Shown here: positions 46,979 through 57,875 of the stretch, piece after piece
Layout: each line of letters begins with the position of its first letter
Position numbering within the stretch: position 1 is the stretch's first letter
Source of the DNA: CADCTP01 sp963849885
Lineage (GTDB): Bacteria > Actinomycetota > Actinomycetes > Mycobacteriales > CADCTP01
DNA: 64,000 nt
Reading direction: 5' to 3'
Assembly: GCA_963849885.1 (NCBI GenBank)
Contig: CAWKIV010000017.1
Coordinates: 1-64,000 of the forward strand
Program-made: the position numbers and the translations under genes
Notes under the pieces: generated by a model
What the model saw: the letters and a program-made list of their open reading frames with translations, nothing else
The model's database searches: none
What the model was told of the DNA's origin: nothing

Positions 46979-48243
46979 GGGAGCCGGGCCGGGTCCAGCG
47001 GGGTCGCGACCGGCGGGGCCGGCACCGCCGGCCGCCGGCCGCGCAGGTCGAGCAGCACCATGCCGGCGAGCAGCGTCACCGTCGTGACCACGCAGACGGT
47101 GAGGATCTGGGCCGCGGTCTGGTGCGCGCCGAGGACGATGACCAGCACCTCGACCGTCACCAGCGCCCACAGCAGCCGCCCGGGCCGCGGGTCGCCGGTG
47201 GCCACGGCGGCGAGCAGCGCCAGCTGCACCAGCGCCCACAGGGTGCCCAGCACCGCGAACGGCACGACGAGCGCCACCGTCCCCGCGTAGTCGGCGTCGT
47301 CGCCGGACACGATCCGGACGATCGGCCCGCCGGCGACCGCGGCGAGCAGGATGCCCGCCCCGCCCACCGCCGCCGCGGCGGCCGCCGCGCGCAGCAGCAG
47401 GCCCCGCCCGGCGCCCTGCCCGGCCAGCCGCGGGAAGACCAGCGCCGGCACGAACTGGGCGCCCCACAGGCAGGCCTTCGCGAACAGCGAGGCCAGCGCG
47501 TACTCGCCCGAGATCTCCCGGGGCAGGAAGTGCCGGGCCAGCAGCAGGTCGACGTTGGACAGCACGATGACGCCGGCGATCGCGGAGTTGGCCCGCCACA
47601 GGTCCGGCAGCAGCCGGCGCCACTCGTGGCCGTCCCGCCGGCGCCAGCTGGCCGGCCCGGACAGCTGCCACACCACCACCGCGGCGAGCAGCGTGCCGAC
47701 CGCCAGCGCGGCCATCGCGCCGGCCACCGACAGCCCGAGGACGGCCGTCACCACCCCGGCCAGGAAGCGCGCGGCCGCCGACACCACCTGCCCGGAGGCG
47801 AACCGGCCGTACTGCTCGTGCCCGAGCAGGCCGCCGAGCAGCGCCCCGATCGCCACGAACGGCACCAGCATCGTGCCGAGCCAGACCGCCGGCCACACGC
47901 TGTCGAGGTGGAAGAAGGCCTTCGCCGCGGGCGACAGCGCGATGGTCAGCCCGCCGAGCCCGCCGCCGACGGCCAGGGCGAGCAGCAGCCCGGACCGCTC
48001 GTTCGTGCCCGGGGCGAGGCGCTGCGCCGCGGTCCGCCGGGCCAGCACGTACTGCATGCCGCCGGCCGGGATGCCGCCGATCAGGCCCACCCCGAGCAGG
48101 GCGACGAGCGCGCCGTACTCCGCCGGGCCGAACGACCGGGTGAACACGATGGTCACGGCGTAGCCGAGCGCGTTGGCGACCACCGCCGCCACCCCGAGCA
48201 GCACTCCGCCCCGGGCGAGCGAGGACCGGCCCGCAGCGCGCAC
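46975..48243 (-). CDS. Polysaccharide/lipid-linked oligosaccharide flippase (MATE/Wzx-like)
   Basis: This 422-residue integral membrane protein has about 12 hydrophobic helices. The start SSLARGGVLLGVAAVVANAL and the VIVLSNVDLLLARHFLP segment (helix 7) are typical of Wzx-type flippases of the polysaccharide-transporter family. It would move lipid-linked sugars across the membrane for the surrounding glycosyltransferases. It is divergent from the AftD-like gene at 48290 with a 46-bp gap. Substrate is unknown. Confidence 0.8.
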   Translation of the reverse strand: MRAAGRSSLARGGVLLGVAAVVANALGYAVTIVFTRSFGPAEYGALVALLGVGLIGGIPAGGMQYVLARRTAAQRLAPGTNERSGLLLALAVGGGLGGLTIALSPAAKAFFHLDSVWPAVWLGTMLVPFVAIGALLGGLLGHEQYGRFASGQVVSAAARFLAGVVTAVLGLSVAGAMAALAVGTLLAAVVVWQLSGPASWRRRDGHEWRRLLPDLWRANSAIAGVIVLSNVDLLLARHFLPREISGEYALASLFAKACLWGAQFVPALVFPRLAGQGAGRGLLLRAAAAAAAVGGAGILLAAVAGGPIVRIVSGDDADYAGTVALVVPFAVLGTLWALVQLALLAAVATGDPRPGRLLWALVTVEVLVIVLGAHQTAAQILTVCVVTTVTLLAGMVLLDLRGRRPAVPAPPVATPLDPARLP

Positions 48244-48289
48244 CGGGGCAGCCTATCCGGGCCGTACCGACCGGTATCGTCATTCCCCG

Positions 48290-51200
48290 GTGAGCGGGGT
48301 GCGGACGGCAGCGGACGGGACGGCGGAGGCCGGCCGACAGCCCTGGTGGACGCCCGTCCGGATGGTCGCGTTCGGGCTGTGGACGCTGCTGGCCGCCGTG
48401 GTGGTGCTCAGCTCCGCCGGCTCGTTCACGGTGGACACCAAGCCGGAGCTCTACTTCGCCCCCTGGCGCAGCGCCGCGGCGTACCTGTCGGCCTGGCAGG
48501 CCGACCCCCAGCTCGGCTTCCCGAGCTTCAACGTCGGGCTGGCGCCGGTCGCGGTCGTGGTCGGGCTGATCCAGGCGGTCGGCGTCCCGGCCGCGCTGTC
48601 GGTGCGGGTGCTGCGGCTGCTCCTGCTCGTCCTCGGCAGCTGGGGCGCGGCCCGGCTCTACCGCGCGGTGCGGCCGGAGCGGGGACGGCACGGTCGGGCC
48701 GCTCGTCGCCGGCACCGTCTTCGTGGCGAACCCGTACCTGGTCGTCGCCGGCGCCACCCAGCCGATCCTGCTGCCCTGGGCGCTGCTGCCCTGGCAGCTG
48801 CTCTGCCTGGTGCACGCGCTGCGCTCGGCCGGCGCCGGCGAGCGCGGCTGGCGGGCGTGGCGCTGGCCGGCCGGCTTCGCCCTGGCCTTCGCCGCGATGA
48901 GCGGGACGAACGCGGGCGTGGTGCCGCTGCTGCAGCTGCTCGCCGTCCCGGTCGTGGTGCTGGCGCTGCGCGTCCGCTGGCGGGCGGCGCTGGCCGCGGT
49001 GGCCCGGTGCGCGGTGCTGGTCGCGGCGGTCTCGGCCTACTGGGTGCTGCCGTCCGTGCTCGCGCTCGGCGCCGGGGCCACCGTGGTGGACAACTCCGAG
49101 ACCCCGGCGGCGGTCGCCGGGGTCTCGACCGCCGCCGAGGCGCTGCGCGGCCTCGGCCTGTGGACCGTGTACGGCTCGGGCGGGCGCGGCCAGTGGCTGC
49201 CGGAGTTCGTGGCGTACCTGGACTCGCCGGTGGTCCTGGTGGCCAGCTTCGCGCTGCCGCTGCTGGCCGCGCTCGCGCTGCTGGTCACCCGGGGCCCCGT
49301 GCGCCGGCTCGGCGTCGGGCTGGTGCTGCTGGCCGTGCCGGTGATGGTCGGGCTGTTCCCGCCGGACCGGCCGTCCCCGTTCGGGCGGCTGCTGGGGCGG
49401 GCGTTCGACGCGGTGCCGTTCGCCGGCGCGTTCCGGACCACCAACAAGATCGGCTCGCTGCTGGTGCTGGGCACCGCGCTGCTGGTCGCCGCCGGCACCG
49501 TCTGGCTGTGGCGGCGGTGGCCGGGGGAGCGGCAGCGCGCCGCCACCGCGCTCGGCCTGGCCGTCGTGCTCGCCGCCGGCACCGCGCCCGCCTGGACCGG
49601 CAACCTCTACATCAGCGCGGTCGACCTGCCCGGCTACTGGCGGCAGGCCGCCGCGGACCTCGACGCGGAGACGCCGGACCAGCGGGTGTGGTTCGTGCCG
49701 GGCCAGGTGCAGGCGTCGTACCGGTGGAGCGAGGACCGGCCGGACGACGTGGCCACCTCGGTGCTGGACCGCCCCTCGCTGGTGCGGACGGTGATCCCGG
49801 TGACGTCGCCGGCCGCGGCCAACCTGCTCGCCGCGGTGGACACCCAGCTGCAGGAGGGCACGCTGCCGCCGGGCGCGCTGTCCACGGCGGCGCGCTACCT
49901 CGGCGTCGGCGACGTGCTGGTGCGCAACGACGTGGTCTGGGAGGTCGGCGGCGGGGCCCGGCCGGCGGCGGTGCAGGCGCAGGTCGGCGCCGACCCGGGG
50001 CTGGTCCCGCGGGGCAACTACGGCGCGCCCGGCCAGCACACGGCGTCCCCGACGGTGCCGCCGAGCTCCGCCTTCGAGGCCGCGCTGCCGCCGCTGCAGC
50101 GCTACTCGGTCACCGGCGCCCGCGCCGTCACCCGGGTCGACCCGGCGGCGGCGACGGTGCTGGTCGACGGCGACGGCGGGGCGCTGGCGCCGCTGGCCGC
50201 CGCCGGGCTGCTGCCGGGGGCGCCGGTGTTCCGCTACCTGGCCGACCTGGACCCGGCCGAGCTGGCCCGGCTGCTGCCCGAGGTCGGCCGGCTGGTGCTG
50301 ACCGACAGCAACCGCCGGCGGGAGACCGTCCCGGGGCGGCTCGGCGGCAGCCAGGGACCGCTGCTGCCGGCCGGCACCGAGCCGGTCGGCACCCGCGCGC
50401 TGGGTGGGGCCGGGGACCAGACCGTGCTCGAGGTGACCGGCGGCTCGGTCCGGGCCAGCGACGTCGGCTCGGCCTTCGGCCCGGTGTCGGCCGGGTCGGC
50501 GCGAGAACGCGGTGGACGGCGACCCGCGCACGGCCTGGCAGTTCGGCGACTTCAGCCGCGCGGTCGGGCAGTCGCTGGAGCTGACCTTCACCTCGCCGCG
50601 GGCCGTGCCGGCGGTGTCGGTCCAGGTCCGCCGGGGCGCCGTGCAGATCAGCAAGGTACGGCTGGAGGCCGGCGGCCAGAGCGTCGAGCTCGCCGTGGAC
50701 GCCGCCGGGCGCGCGTCCTGGACGCCGGCCCGGCCGGTCCGGGCCGGCTCGGTGCGGCTGACCGTGCTGGAGACCACCGGCGACGGCTTCGGGCTGGTCG
50801 GGGTCGAGGAGCTCGGCGTGCCCGGGGTCCGGCTCACCCGGGTGGCGCAGCTGCCGCGGACGGTGGAGCGGCTGGCCGCCGGCCTCGACCCGGCGGCCCG
50901 GGCGGTGCTGTCCCGCACCCCGGTGGACGTGGTGCTCAGCCGCCAGCGCGGCACCGCGCTGACCGACGACGACGAGGAGACCGGGCTGGCCCGGGACCTC
51001 ACCCTGCCGGCGTCCCGGGACTACCGCGCGTACGCGATCGTGCGGCCGAGCCGGCAGCTGCCGGAGAAGGACCTCGACACGCTCGCGGGCGCCCCGCCGA
51101 CGGTGACCGCGGCGTCCACCTCGCGGGCGTTCGGGCTGCCCACGCTGCGCGCGTCGCAGGCCCTGGACGGCAAGCGGGACACCGCCTGGCTGCCCGGCGA

Positions 51201-52740
51201 GCCGACCGCCGGGCAGGCGCTGGAGATCACCGCGCCGCGCCGGCGGGTCGACCACGTGGACGTGACCCAGGCCGGCGGCGGGACCGACTGGATCACCCGG
51301 GTCCGGCTGGAGCTGGACGGCGAGCTGGTGGCCGAGGCCGCGGTCGGGCCGGGACGGCGCCGGATCCGGGTCGCGCCGCAGACCGCCGAGCGGCTCCGGC
51401 TGACCGTGCTGGACACCCGCAGCGGCAAGCGGGCGGCCGAGGTGCGGGTCTCGGAGGTGGACTTCGCCGGGGCGCGGATCCGGCCGTCCGCGGCCCGCGC
51501 CGCGGACGCCTGCGTGCCGGTGGCCACCGTGGACGGCCGCCCGCTGCTGATGCGGCCGGTGCAGGGGCTCACCACGGCCGGCCCGGAGCTGTGGGCCGGC
51601 TGCGGGCCGGTGCGGCTGGCCGCCGGCGACCACTCGGTGCGCCCGGTGTCCGGGTGGCAGCCGGACGAGCTGGTGCTGCGCGACCCGCTCGGGGACGGGG
51701 CGCGGGCGGCGGTGACCCCGCCCGGGCCGCGGTACGCGGTCGAGCCCGGGCGCGGACCGCGGGCCACCGTGCGGGTGAGCGGCGCGGCCGGCGCCTGGTA
51801 CCTGATGTCCGGGCAGGCGTACGACCCGCGGTGGCGGGCCTCGGTCGACGGGGTCGACCTCGGGCCGCCGGTGCTGGTGGACGGCTACGCGGCCGGCTGG
51901 CGGGTGGAGGTGCCGGGGACCGAGCACACGGCCCGGATCTGGTACGGGCCGCAGCGGGTGACCGACGCCGGGCTGCTGCTCTCCGGGGCCGCGGTGCTCG
52001 GGTGCCTCGCGCTGCTCCTGCTCCGGGCGCCGCCGCGGCCGTTCGCCCGGCTGCGGGCCCGGGCCCGGTCGACCCCGGCCGCCGTGGCCGCCGGGCCACC
52101 GGGACCGACCTGGGTGGACGGGCCCGGCTGGACGGCACCCGAGGGCGACCCGGCCGTCTGGTCCCGGGCCGACCTGGACGCGGAGTGGCATCCGGGCTGG
52201 TTCGGGGACGTGCCGGCGGGCGCGGCCGACCGCCGACCCGCCCGACCCGCCGCCGGCCGCGCCGGCCGCCGGCCCGGACGGCGGGCCGGCCGCGGAGTCG
52301 GCGGGCGCCGGGCGCCGGCGGCGCGCCGGGCGTGGGTGCCGGGCGCGGAGTCGGGCGGGCCGGGCGCCGGCGGAGCGGGCGACGGGGTGGCGCGGTGGCG
52401 GGCGGTGGCCGGCTGGGCCGCGGCGACCGCGCTGGCCTGGCTGCTGGGCGGCCCGCTGCTGGCCGCCGCCGCGGTCGCCGTCGCCGGCTGGCACCTGGTC
52501 CGCCCCCCGGGCCCGCGTACGGTGATCGCCGCCGGGGCGGTCCTGCTCGCCGCCGTCCCGGTGGCCTGGCTCGCGGCCCGGCCGGAGCTGCCCGTGCTGA
52601 CCGCCCGGGTCGTGGCCGACAACCCGTGGCCGCACCGGCTGGCCGCGGTCGGCCTGCTGCTGCTCGCGGCCGGCGTGCTGCGCGCCGAGCGCGGCGAGCG
52701 TGCCGGCCCCGACCCCGACCCCGAGGAGGCCCGGGAGTGA
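48290..52740 (+). CDS. AftD-like arabinofuranosyltransferase family protein (DUF3367), two apparent frameshifts
   Basis: This very large membrane GT-C protein has about 1480 residues. The N-terminal membrane region contains FTVDTKPELYFAPW with the acidic residue expected in the DTK segment of AftD proteins. A long extracytoplasmic part contains at least two discoidin/F5-8C-like carbohydrate-binding modules (ENAVDGDPRTAWQFG, SQALDGKRDTAWLPG), and C-terminal helices follow. AftD-type enzymes use decaprenyl-phosphoryl-arabinose to branch arabinan. The frame changes at 48681-48684 (one extra G in GGGG) and near 50495-50503, yet the protein on either side is coherent. The gene is intact if these are consensus errors. 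It is followed by a GT2 gene with GTGA overlap. Confidence 0.78.
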
Positions 52741-53564
52741 CCCCGCTGGTCAGCGTCGTCGTCCCGACGCGCAACGTCGCGCGCACCATCCGCGCCTGCC
52801 TGGAGTCGGTCCGCGCCCAGGACCATCCCGCGGTCGAGCTGCTCGTGGTCGACAACGCCAGCACCGACGGCACGTTCGAGATCGCCCGGGACCTCGCCGA
52901 CGTCGCCGTCCGCGGCGGCCCGGAGCGCAGCGCGCAGCGCAACCGCGGCGTCGAGCTGGCCGGCGGCGACTGGGTGCTCTGGGTGGACTCGGACATGGTG
53001 CTGCGCCCGTCGGTGACCCGGCTCGCGGTCGCCGCCGCCGAGCGCACCGGCGCGGTCGCGGTCTCCATCCCGGAGGTCAGCATCGGCCCCGGCTACTGGA
53101 CCGCGGTCCGCGCCCTGGAGCGGTCCTGCTACCAGGACGATCCCGGCCTGCACAACCCGCGGCTGGTCCGCCGCGAGCTGCTCGCCGAGCTCGGCGGCTT
53201 CGACGCGGCGATGGCCGGCCCGGAGGACGCCGACCTGCGGATCCGGCTGCAGGCCGACAAGGCGCCGGTCGCGCTGGCCGCGGACGCGCTCATCGAGCAC
53301 GACGAGGGCCGGCTGACGCTGCGCGGCGTGCTGGCGAAGCGGGTCTACTACGGCCGCAGCCTGCCGGCGTTCGCGGCGAAGAACCCGGGGGCGTTGCGCG
53401 ACCAGGGCGCCGGCACCCTCCGCGCGCTCTACCGGCACCGGCGCAGCCTGCTGCGCCAGCCGGGCCACGCCGCCGGCGTGCTGCTGCTGCGCGGGCTGGA
53501 GGCGGGGGCGTACGGGGTCGGCTACTGGCAGGGCCGCCGGGCGCTGCGGGCGGAGCGGGCGTGA
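52737..53564 (+). CDS. Glycosyltransferase family 2
   Basis: This 275-residue GT-A-fold enzyme has the start VSVVVPTRNVARTIRACLES, the nucleotide-sugar pocket VVDNASTDGT, the DxD motif VDSDMVL and the acceptor-side GPEDADLRIRLQ (ED, catalytic base region). No membrane helix is apparent apart from a weak C-terminal hydrophobic patch, so it is likely cytoplasmic or peripheral. It starts at GTG 52737, coupled to the AftD-like gene. A role in building the envelope polysaccharide is inferred from its neighbours. Confidence 0.87.
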   Translation: MTPLVSVVVPTRNVARTIRACLESVRAQDHPAVELLVVDNASTDGTFEIARDLADVAVRGGPERSAQRNRGVELAGGDWVLWVDSDMVLRPSVTRLAVAAAERTGAVAVSIPEVSIGPGYWTAVRALERSCYQDDPGLHNPRLVRRELLAELGGFDAAMAGPEDADLRIRLQADKAPVALAADALIEHDEGRLTLRGVLAKRVYYGRSLPAFAAKNPGALRDQGAGTLRALYRHRRSLLRQPGHAAGVLLLRGLEAGAYGVGYWQGRRALRAERA

Positions 53565-54634
53565 CCCGGCGGCTGCTCTGGGCGTCGCTGGCCGACCAGC
53601 GGCCCGGCCGGGAGCTGTCCTGGCTGGCCCGGATGCCCGGCACCAAGGTCGCCGCGCTGGCCGCGACCGAGCCGGCGGGCGACGTCGCCTGGCTGCCGGC
53701 CACCTACCGCCGGCCGGTCCGGCGGTTCGTCGAGGCCGGCGCGCTGGCCTGGGTCAACGAGCTCGCCGACGCCGCGCCCGCGTACGACTGGTGCGCGTCG
53801 CTGGAGCTGTGCGCGCTGGTCACCGGTCAGGTCGCCGACTACACCCGCCGGCACGGGCTCCGCCAGGCCGTGCTGACCTGGGAGAACGACCCGCGGCAGC
53901 CGCTCTACCGGCTGCCGCCGTACCGCGGCGCGACCCGGCGCGCGCTGGCCGGCGCGGACCTCTTCCTCTGCCTGGTGCACGCGGCCGCGGACCACCTGCG
54001 GGTGCTCGGCGTCGAGGAGGACCGGATCCGGGTCGTGTACCCGGGCGCCGACCTGGAGCTCTTCCGGCCGGCGGCGGAGCCGGTCGCCGAGCCGGTGCTC
54101 GCGTTCGTGTCGCCGCTGGCCGCGAACAAGGGCATCGACCGGGTGCTGGACGCGTTCGCGCTGGTCCGGCGGCGGGTGCCGGAGGCGCGGCTGCGGGTGC
54201 TCGGCGACGGGCCGCTGGCCGGCCTGGTGCGCCGGGCGGCGGCCCGGCCGGACAGCGGCGTGGACCACCTGGGCAGCGGCGGCCGCCGGCAGGTGGCCCG
54301 GGTGCTGCGGGAGGCGGCGGTCTTCGTCACCGCCCCGCGCTCGACCTGGAAGTGGTCGGAGCAGTTCGGGCTGGCGTACCTGGAGGCGATGGCCTGCGGC
54401 CTGCCGGTGGTGACCACGGTCTCCGGCACCAGCCACGAGATCGTGGTGCCGCCCAACGAGCAGGTCGTCGACGACGCGGAGGCGCTGGCCGAGGCGCTGG
54501 CCGGGCTGCTCGAGGACCCGGCGCGCCGCGCGGCGGTCGGCGCGGCCAACCGGCGGCACGTCGAGCGGCACCACGAGCTGGACACCCAGTGCGCGCGGAT
54601 GGCGGCGGCCTTCGCCGAGGTCGAGGCGCGGTGA
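53561..54634 (+). CDS. Glycosyltransferase family 4
   Basis: This 357-residue GT-B retaining glycosyltransferase has a C-terminal GT4 domain with FVSPLAANKGIDRVLDAFAL, RLRVLGDGPLAGLV and the EX7E-like motif SEQFGLAYLEAMACGLPVV. In the N-terminal part, LTWENDPRQPLYRLPPYR is unusual. It overlaps the GT2 gene by four bases and the following GT-C gene by four bases. Probable activity: transfer of a hexose or arabinose from a nucleotide donor to a lipid-linked glycan. Confidence 0.85.
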   Translation: MTRRLLWASLADQRPGRELSWLARMPGTKVAALAATEPAGDVAWLPATYRRPVRRFVEAGALAWVNELADAAPAYDWCASLELCALVTGQVADYTRRHGLRQAVLTWENDPRQPLYRLPPYRGATRRALAGADLFLCLVHAAADHLRVLGVEEDRIRVVYPGADLELFRPAAEPVAEPVLAFVSPLAANKGIDRVLDAFALVRRRVPEARLRVLGDGPLAGLVRRAAARPDSGVDHLGSGGRRQVARVLREAAVFVTAPRSTWKWSEQFGLAYLEAMACGLPVVTTVSGTSHEIVVPPNEQVVDDAEALAEALAGLLEDPARRAAVGAANRRHVERHHELDTQCARMAAAFAEVEAR

Positions 54635-56370
54635 CCGCGGCGGCGCCGGACGCCGGGCCCGGCCGCGTCGGGGCCGTGGTCGGCCTGGTCGCCGGCCTGG
54701 CCGTGCTCGCCCCGGTGCTCGGCCGCGGTTTCGTCCTGTCGTACGACATGGTGTTCGTGCCGGACCCGCCGATCACCGGCGCGGTCCTCGGCACGGACGG
54801 GTCGGTGCCGCGGGCGGTGCCGACCGAGCTGGTCGCGGACCTGCTCGCCACCGTGCTGCCGGCCTGGCTGGTCCAGCAGGCCGTGCTGCTGGCGGTCTTC
54901 GTGCTCGCCGGCTGGGGGGTGGCGCGGCTGGTGCCGTCCCGGGCCGGCGCCGCCGCGGCGGCGCTCGGCTACGTCTGGACGCCGTACCTGGCGGAGCGGC
55001 TGGTCATCGGGCACTGGACCTACCTGCTGGGGTACGCGCTGCTGCCGTGGGTGACCGGCGCGGCGCTGGCCGCCCGCCGCGGCGGCCGGCTGGCGCCGCT
55101 GCTGCTCTGGCTGGGCGCGGCCGCCCTCGCCGGCGCCACCTCGGCGCTGCTGGCCACCGGCACGGCGCTGGCCGTGCTCGCCTTCCCCGCCCGGCTCCCC
55201 GGCGGCGAGCGGGCCGGCGGGCCGGCGCGGCCGGCGCGGCCGGTGCAGCTGGTCGCGGTGCTGGGGTTCGCGGCGGCGGCGAACGCGGCCTGGCTGGTGC
55301 CGGCGCTGACCCGGCCGGGCGGGCTGCCGGCCGACCCGACCGGCGTGGCCGCGTTCGCGGCCCGGGCCGACACCCCGCTCGGGCTGGCCGGCAGCCTGGT
55401 CACGCTCGGCGGGATCTGGAACCCGGCCGCCTGGCCCGCCGGCCGCGACTCGGCGCTGGCCGTCGTCGCGCTGGCCGCGGTCGCGACCGCGCTCGCCCTC
55501 GGCCTCCGCCCGCTGCTGGCCCGGACCGGTCCCGGGCCGCTGGTGGCCGCCGTCGCCGCGCTGGGGCTCGCCGCGGCCGGCACCGTGCCCGGGCTCCGCG
55601 GCCTGCTCGCCACGGTCGTCGAGCACGTGCCGGGCGGCGGGCTGCTGCGCGACGGGCAGAAGCTGCTGGCCCCGGCCGCGCTGCTGGTCGCGCTCGCCGC
55701 CGGGCACGCGGTGGCCGCGCTGGCCGCCCGCCGCCGCACGGTCCCGTACGCGGTCCTGCTCGGCCTGCTGCCGGTCCTCGCCCTGCCGGCGCTCGGCTGG
55801 GGCGTCGGCGGCCGGCTGGCCCCGGCCGACTACCCGCCGTCCTGGGGCGAGCTGCGGGCGGCCGTCGCCGCCGCGCCGCCGGGCGAGGTCGCGTCGCTGC
55901 CCTGGACGCTCTACCGGCGGCTGGACTTCGCCGGCGACCGGGTGGTGCTCGACCCGCTGCCGCGGCTGCTCGACCGCCGGGTGCTGGTCAACGACGACCT
56001 GGCGCTGTCCACCGCGACCGTGCGGGGCGAGGACGCCCGGTCCGCGCAGGTCAGCGCCGGGCTGGCGGCCGGCCGCCCGCTGCCGGAGCTGCTGCGCGCG
56101 GCGGGCGTCCGGTACGCCGTCGTGCTCCGCGGCCAGCCCGGCACCGCGGCCGCGGAGGCGGCGCTGGCCGGCCTGCCGGTCCGCCTCGACACGGCCGACC
56201 TGCTGCTGGTCGAGGTGCCCGGCGAGGTGGCCGCGCCCCCGGCGAACCGGCCCGCGGTGGCCGTCGCCGGGCTGGGCCTGACGGCGGTCGCGCTGGCCGG
56301 CGCGGCGGCCGGGGTGGTCCGGACAAATCGCCGCCGGTGGCTGCTACGCTCCCCGGCAGCAAGCAAGTGA
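54631..56370 (+). CDS. GT-C-type membrane protein (AftD N-terminal-like)
   Basis: This 579-residue protein has about 12 hydrophobic helices and an early extracytoplasmic loop GFVLSYDMVFVPDPP with acidic residues typical of GT-C transferases. A short soluble C-terminal part (VLDPLPRLLDRRVLVNDDLA, YAVVLRGQPGTAAAEAAL) follows. It resembles the N-terminal membrane half of the AftD-like proteins at 48290 and 58631 but lacks their carbohydrate-binding modules. It is third in a GT2-GT4-GT-C set with 4-bp overlaps. Assignment as a polyprenyl-phosphate-sugar-dependent transferase is likely, the sugar unknown. Confidence 0.72.
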   Translation: MTAAAPDAGPGRVGAVVGLVAGLAVLAPVLGRGFVLSYDMVFVPDPPITGAVLGTDGSVPRAVPTELVADLLATVLPAWLVQQAVLLAVFVLAGWGVARLVPSRAGAAAAALGYVWTPYLAERLVIGHWTYLLGYALLPWVTGAALAARRGGRLAPLLLWLGAAALAGATSALLATGTALAVLAFPARLPGGERAGGPARPARPVQLVAVLGFAAAANAAWLVPALTRPGGLPADPTGVAAFAARADTPLGLAGSLVTLGGIWNPAAWPAGRDSALAVVALAAVATALALGLRPLLARTGPGPLVAAVAALGLAAAGTVPGLRGLLATVVEHVPGGGLLRDGQKLLAPAALLVALAAGHAVAALAARRRTVPYAVLLGLLPVLALPALGWGVGGRLAPADYPPSWGELRAAVAAAPPGEVASLPWTLYRRLDFAGDRVVLDPLPRLLDRRVLVNDDLALSTATVRGEDARSAQVSAGLAAGRPLPELLRAAGVRYAVVLRGQPGTAAAEAALAGLPVRLDTADLLLVEVPGEVAAPPANRPAVAVAGLGLTAVALAGAAAGVVRTNRRRWLLRSPAASK

Positions 56371-56398
56371 CCCGACGGTAACTTTCGGAGCGTGCGAC

Positions 56399-56569
56399 GT
56401 GCGGACACCTGCTCGGGCGGATAAGGGCGCGGTCCTCATCCCCATCCTGCTCGCCTCGCTGATCGGCGCCGTGCTCGCGGTCGGCGCGTCCGTCGCGGTC
56501 GTGCAGTCCGCATCGAGCACCGACGTCCCGCCCGTGCAGCAGCCGCTGATCACCTACGACCAGCGCTGA
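56399..56569 (+). CDS. DUF2613-like small membrane protein
   Basis: This 56-residue protein has one transmembrane helix (AVLIPILLASLIGAVLAVGA), a short basic N-terminus (MRTPARADKG) and a soluble tail ending TYDQR. GTG 56399 is preceded by GGAG at eight bases. Proteins of this kind (DUF2613) occur next to aftD in mycobacteria (Rv0236A, from memory), which fits the context here. It probably assists membrane assembly of the arabinan machinery, but no function is proven. Confidence 0.78.
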   Translation: MRTPARADKGAVLIPILLASLIGAVLAVGASVAVVQSASSTDVPPVQQPLITYDQR

Positions 56570-56596
56570 CGCGCTGACGGCGCCGCCGGGGACCGG

Positions 56597-57775
56597 CTAG
56601 GCCGGCACCGCCGGCGCCCGCCCGGGCGGCGCCGGCTGCGGCAGCCGCGGCGGCAGCCCGGCCGCCGCCCGGACCTCCGCCTCGAAGGCCCGCGCCGCGG
56701 CCGCCCAGCTGAAGCCGGCCGCGTAGGCCCGCGCGGCCTGCCCCATCCCGGCCCGCAGCTCGTCGTCGGCCAGCAGCGTCCGGACCGCGTCGACGAAGCC
56801 GGCCTCGTCCTCGGCCAGGACGCCGGTCCGGCGGTGCCGCACGGACTCCCGCGGCCCGCCGGCGGACCGGAAGGCCACCGTCGGGGTGCCGTGCGCGGCC
56901 GCCTCCACCACGACCAGCCCCCAGCCCTCCTTCACCGAGGGCATCAGGTGCAGCCAGGCCCGGGCCAGCAGCCGGTGCTTGGTCACGTCGTCGACGTGAC
57001 CGGCGAAGTGCACCGCGTCGGCGACCCCGAGCCGCTCGGCCTCCGCCCGCAGCTCGTCCTCCCAGTAGCCCTGGCCGGCGACGGTGAGCGTCAGCTCCGG
57101 CCACCGGGCCCGCAGCTCGGCGAGCGTCCGCAGCGCGACCTCGACCCGCTTGTGCGGCACCAGCCGGCCGAGCACCACCAGGCTCGGCGTCGCCGACCGC
57201 GGCCAGGCGTCGGCGTCCAGCGGCAGCACCGGGGCGTCCATGCCCGAGTAGACGACCGACACCCGCGCGGGACCGATGCCGAGCCGGCCCAGGTCGGTCC
57301 GGGTCGCCTGGGAGACCGTCACGTAGCGGCAGCGCCGGTAGACCCGCGGCGCCACCCGGGACTCCAGCCACCAGCCGACCCGGCCCAGCGCCGGCCCGAA
57401 GATCACCCGCCACTGCTCCCGGTGCAGGTGGTGGGTCAGGTTGACCACCGGCGCCCGGGTGAACAGCGGCGACCAGAAGGGCATCCCGTTCTGCACGTCG
57501 ACCACGACGTCCCAGCGCCGCCGCTGCCGGGCCAGCGCGAGGGCGGTGTGCAGGTAGACCGTGAAGCGCCCGCCGCGCCGGACCACGTGCACCCCGTCGA
57601 CGACCTCGCGGGTCGGCGCCCCCGGGTAGCGGGCGCACCGGACCTGCACGTGGTGCCCGGCCTCGCGCAGGCCGCCGGCGATCCGCTCCAGGTGCGTCTC
57701 GGCCCCGCCGCCCTCCGGGTGGCCGGTGTCGCGCCAGTTGAGCAGCAGCACGCGCAAGCTGTCGCCGCCCACCAA
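56597..57775 (-). CDS. Glycosyltransferase family 4
   Basis: This 392-residue GT-B enzyme has an N-terminal glycine-rich loop GHPEGGGAETHLERIAGGL (donor or acceptor site), the central SVVYSGMDAPVLP, VLGRLVPHKRVEVAL, and EX7E in KEGWGLVVVEAAAHGTPTV. It is encoded divergently from a methyltransferase at 57876, 100 bp away. A GT4 beside a methyltransferase and an AftD gene is the arrangement I recall in Mycobacterium (Rv0224c-Rv0225). Likely role: cell-envelope glycan assembly. Confidence 0.88.
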   Translation of the reverse strand: MVGGDSLRVLLLNWRDTGHPEGGGAETHLERIAGGLREAGHHVQVRCARYPGAPTREVVDGVHVVRRGGRFTVYLHTALALARQRRRWDVVVDVQNGMPFWSPLFTRAPVVNLTHHLHREQWRVIFGPALGRVGWWLESRVAPRVYRRCRYVTVSQATRTDLGRLGIGPARVSVVYSGMDAPVLPLDADAWPRSATPSLVVLGRLVPHKRVEVALRTLAELRARWPELTLTVAGQGYWEDELRAEAERLGVADAVHFAGHVDDVTKHRLLARAWLHLMPSVKEGWGLVVVEAAAHGTPTVAFRSAGGPRESVRHRRTGVLAEDEAGFVDAVRTLLADDELRAGMGQAARAYAAGFSWAAAARAFEAEVRAAAGLPPRLPQPAPPGRAPAVPA

Positions 57776-57875
57776 ACGCCCCTTCCGCAGACATTCGCGG
57801 CGCGGAGCTTAGCTGGCCCGCCGCGGTTCGTTACCGCCCGGTAGCGACACGCCGGCGGGGCCTACCATCCTCCGG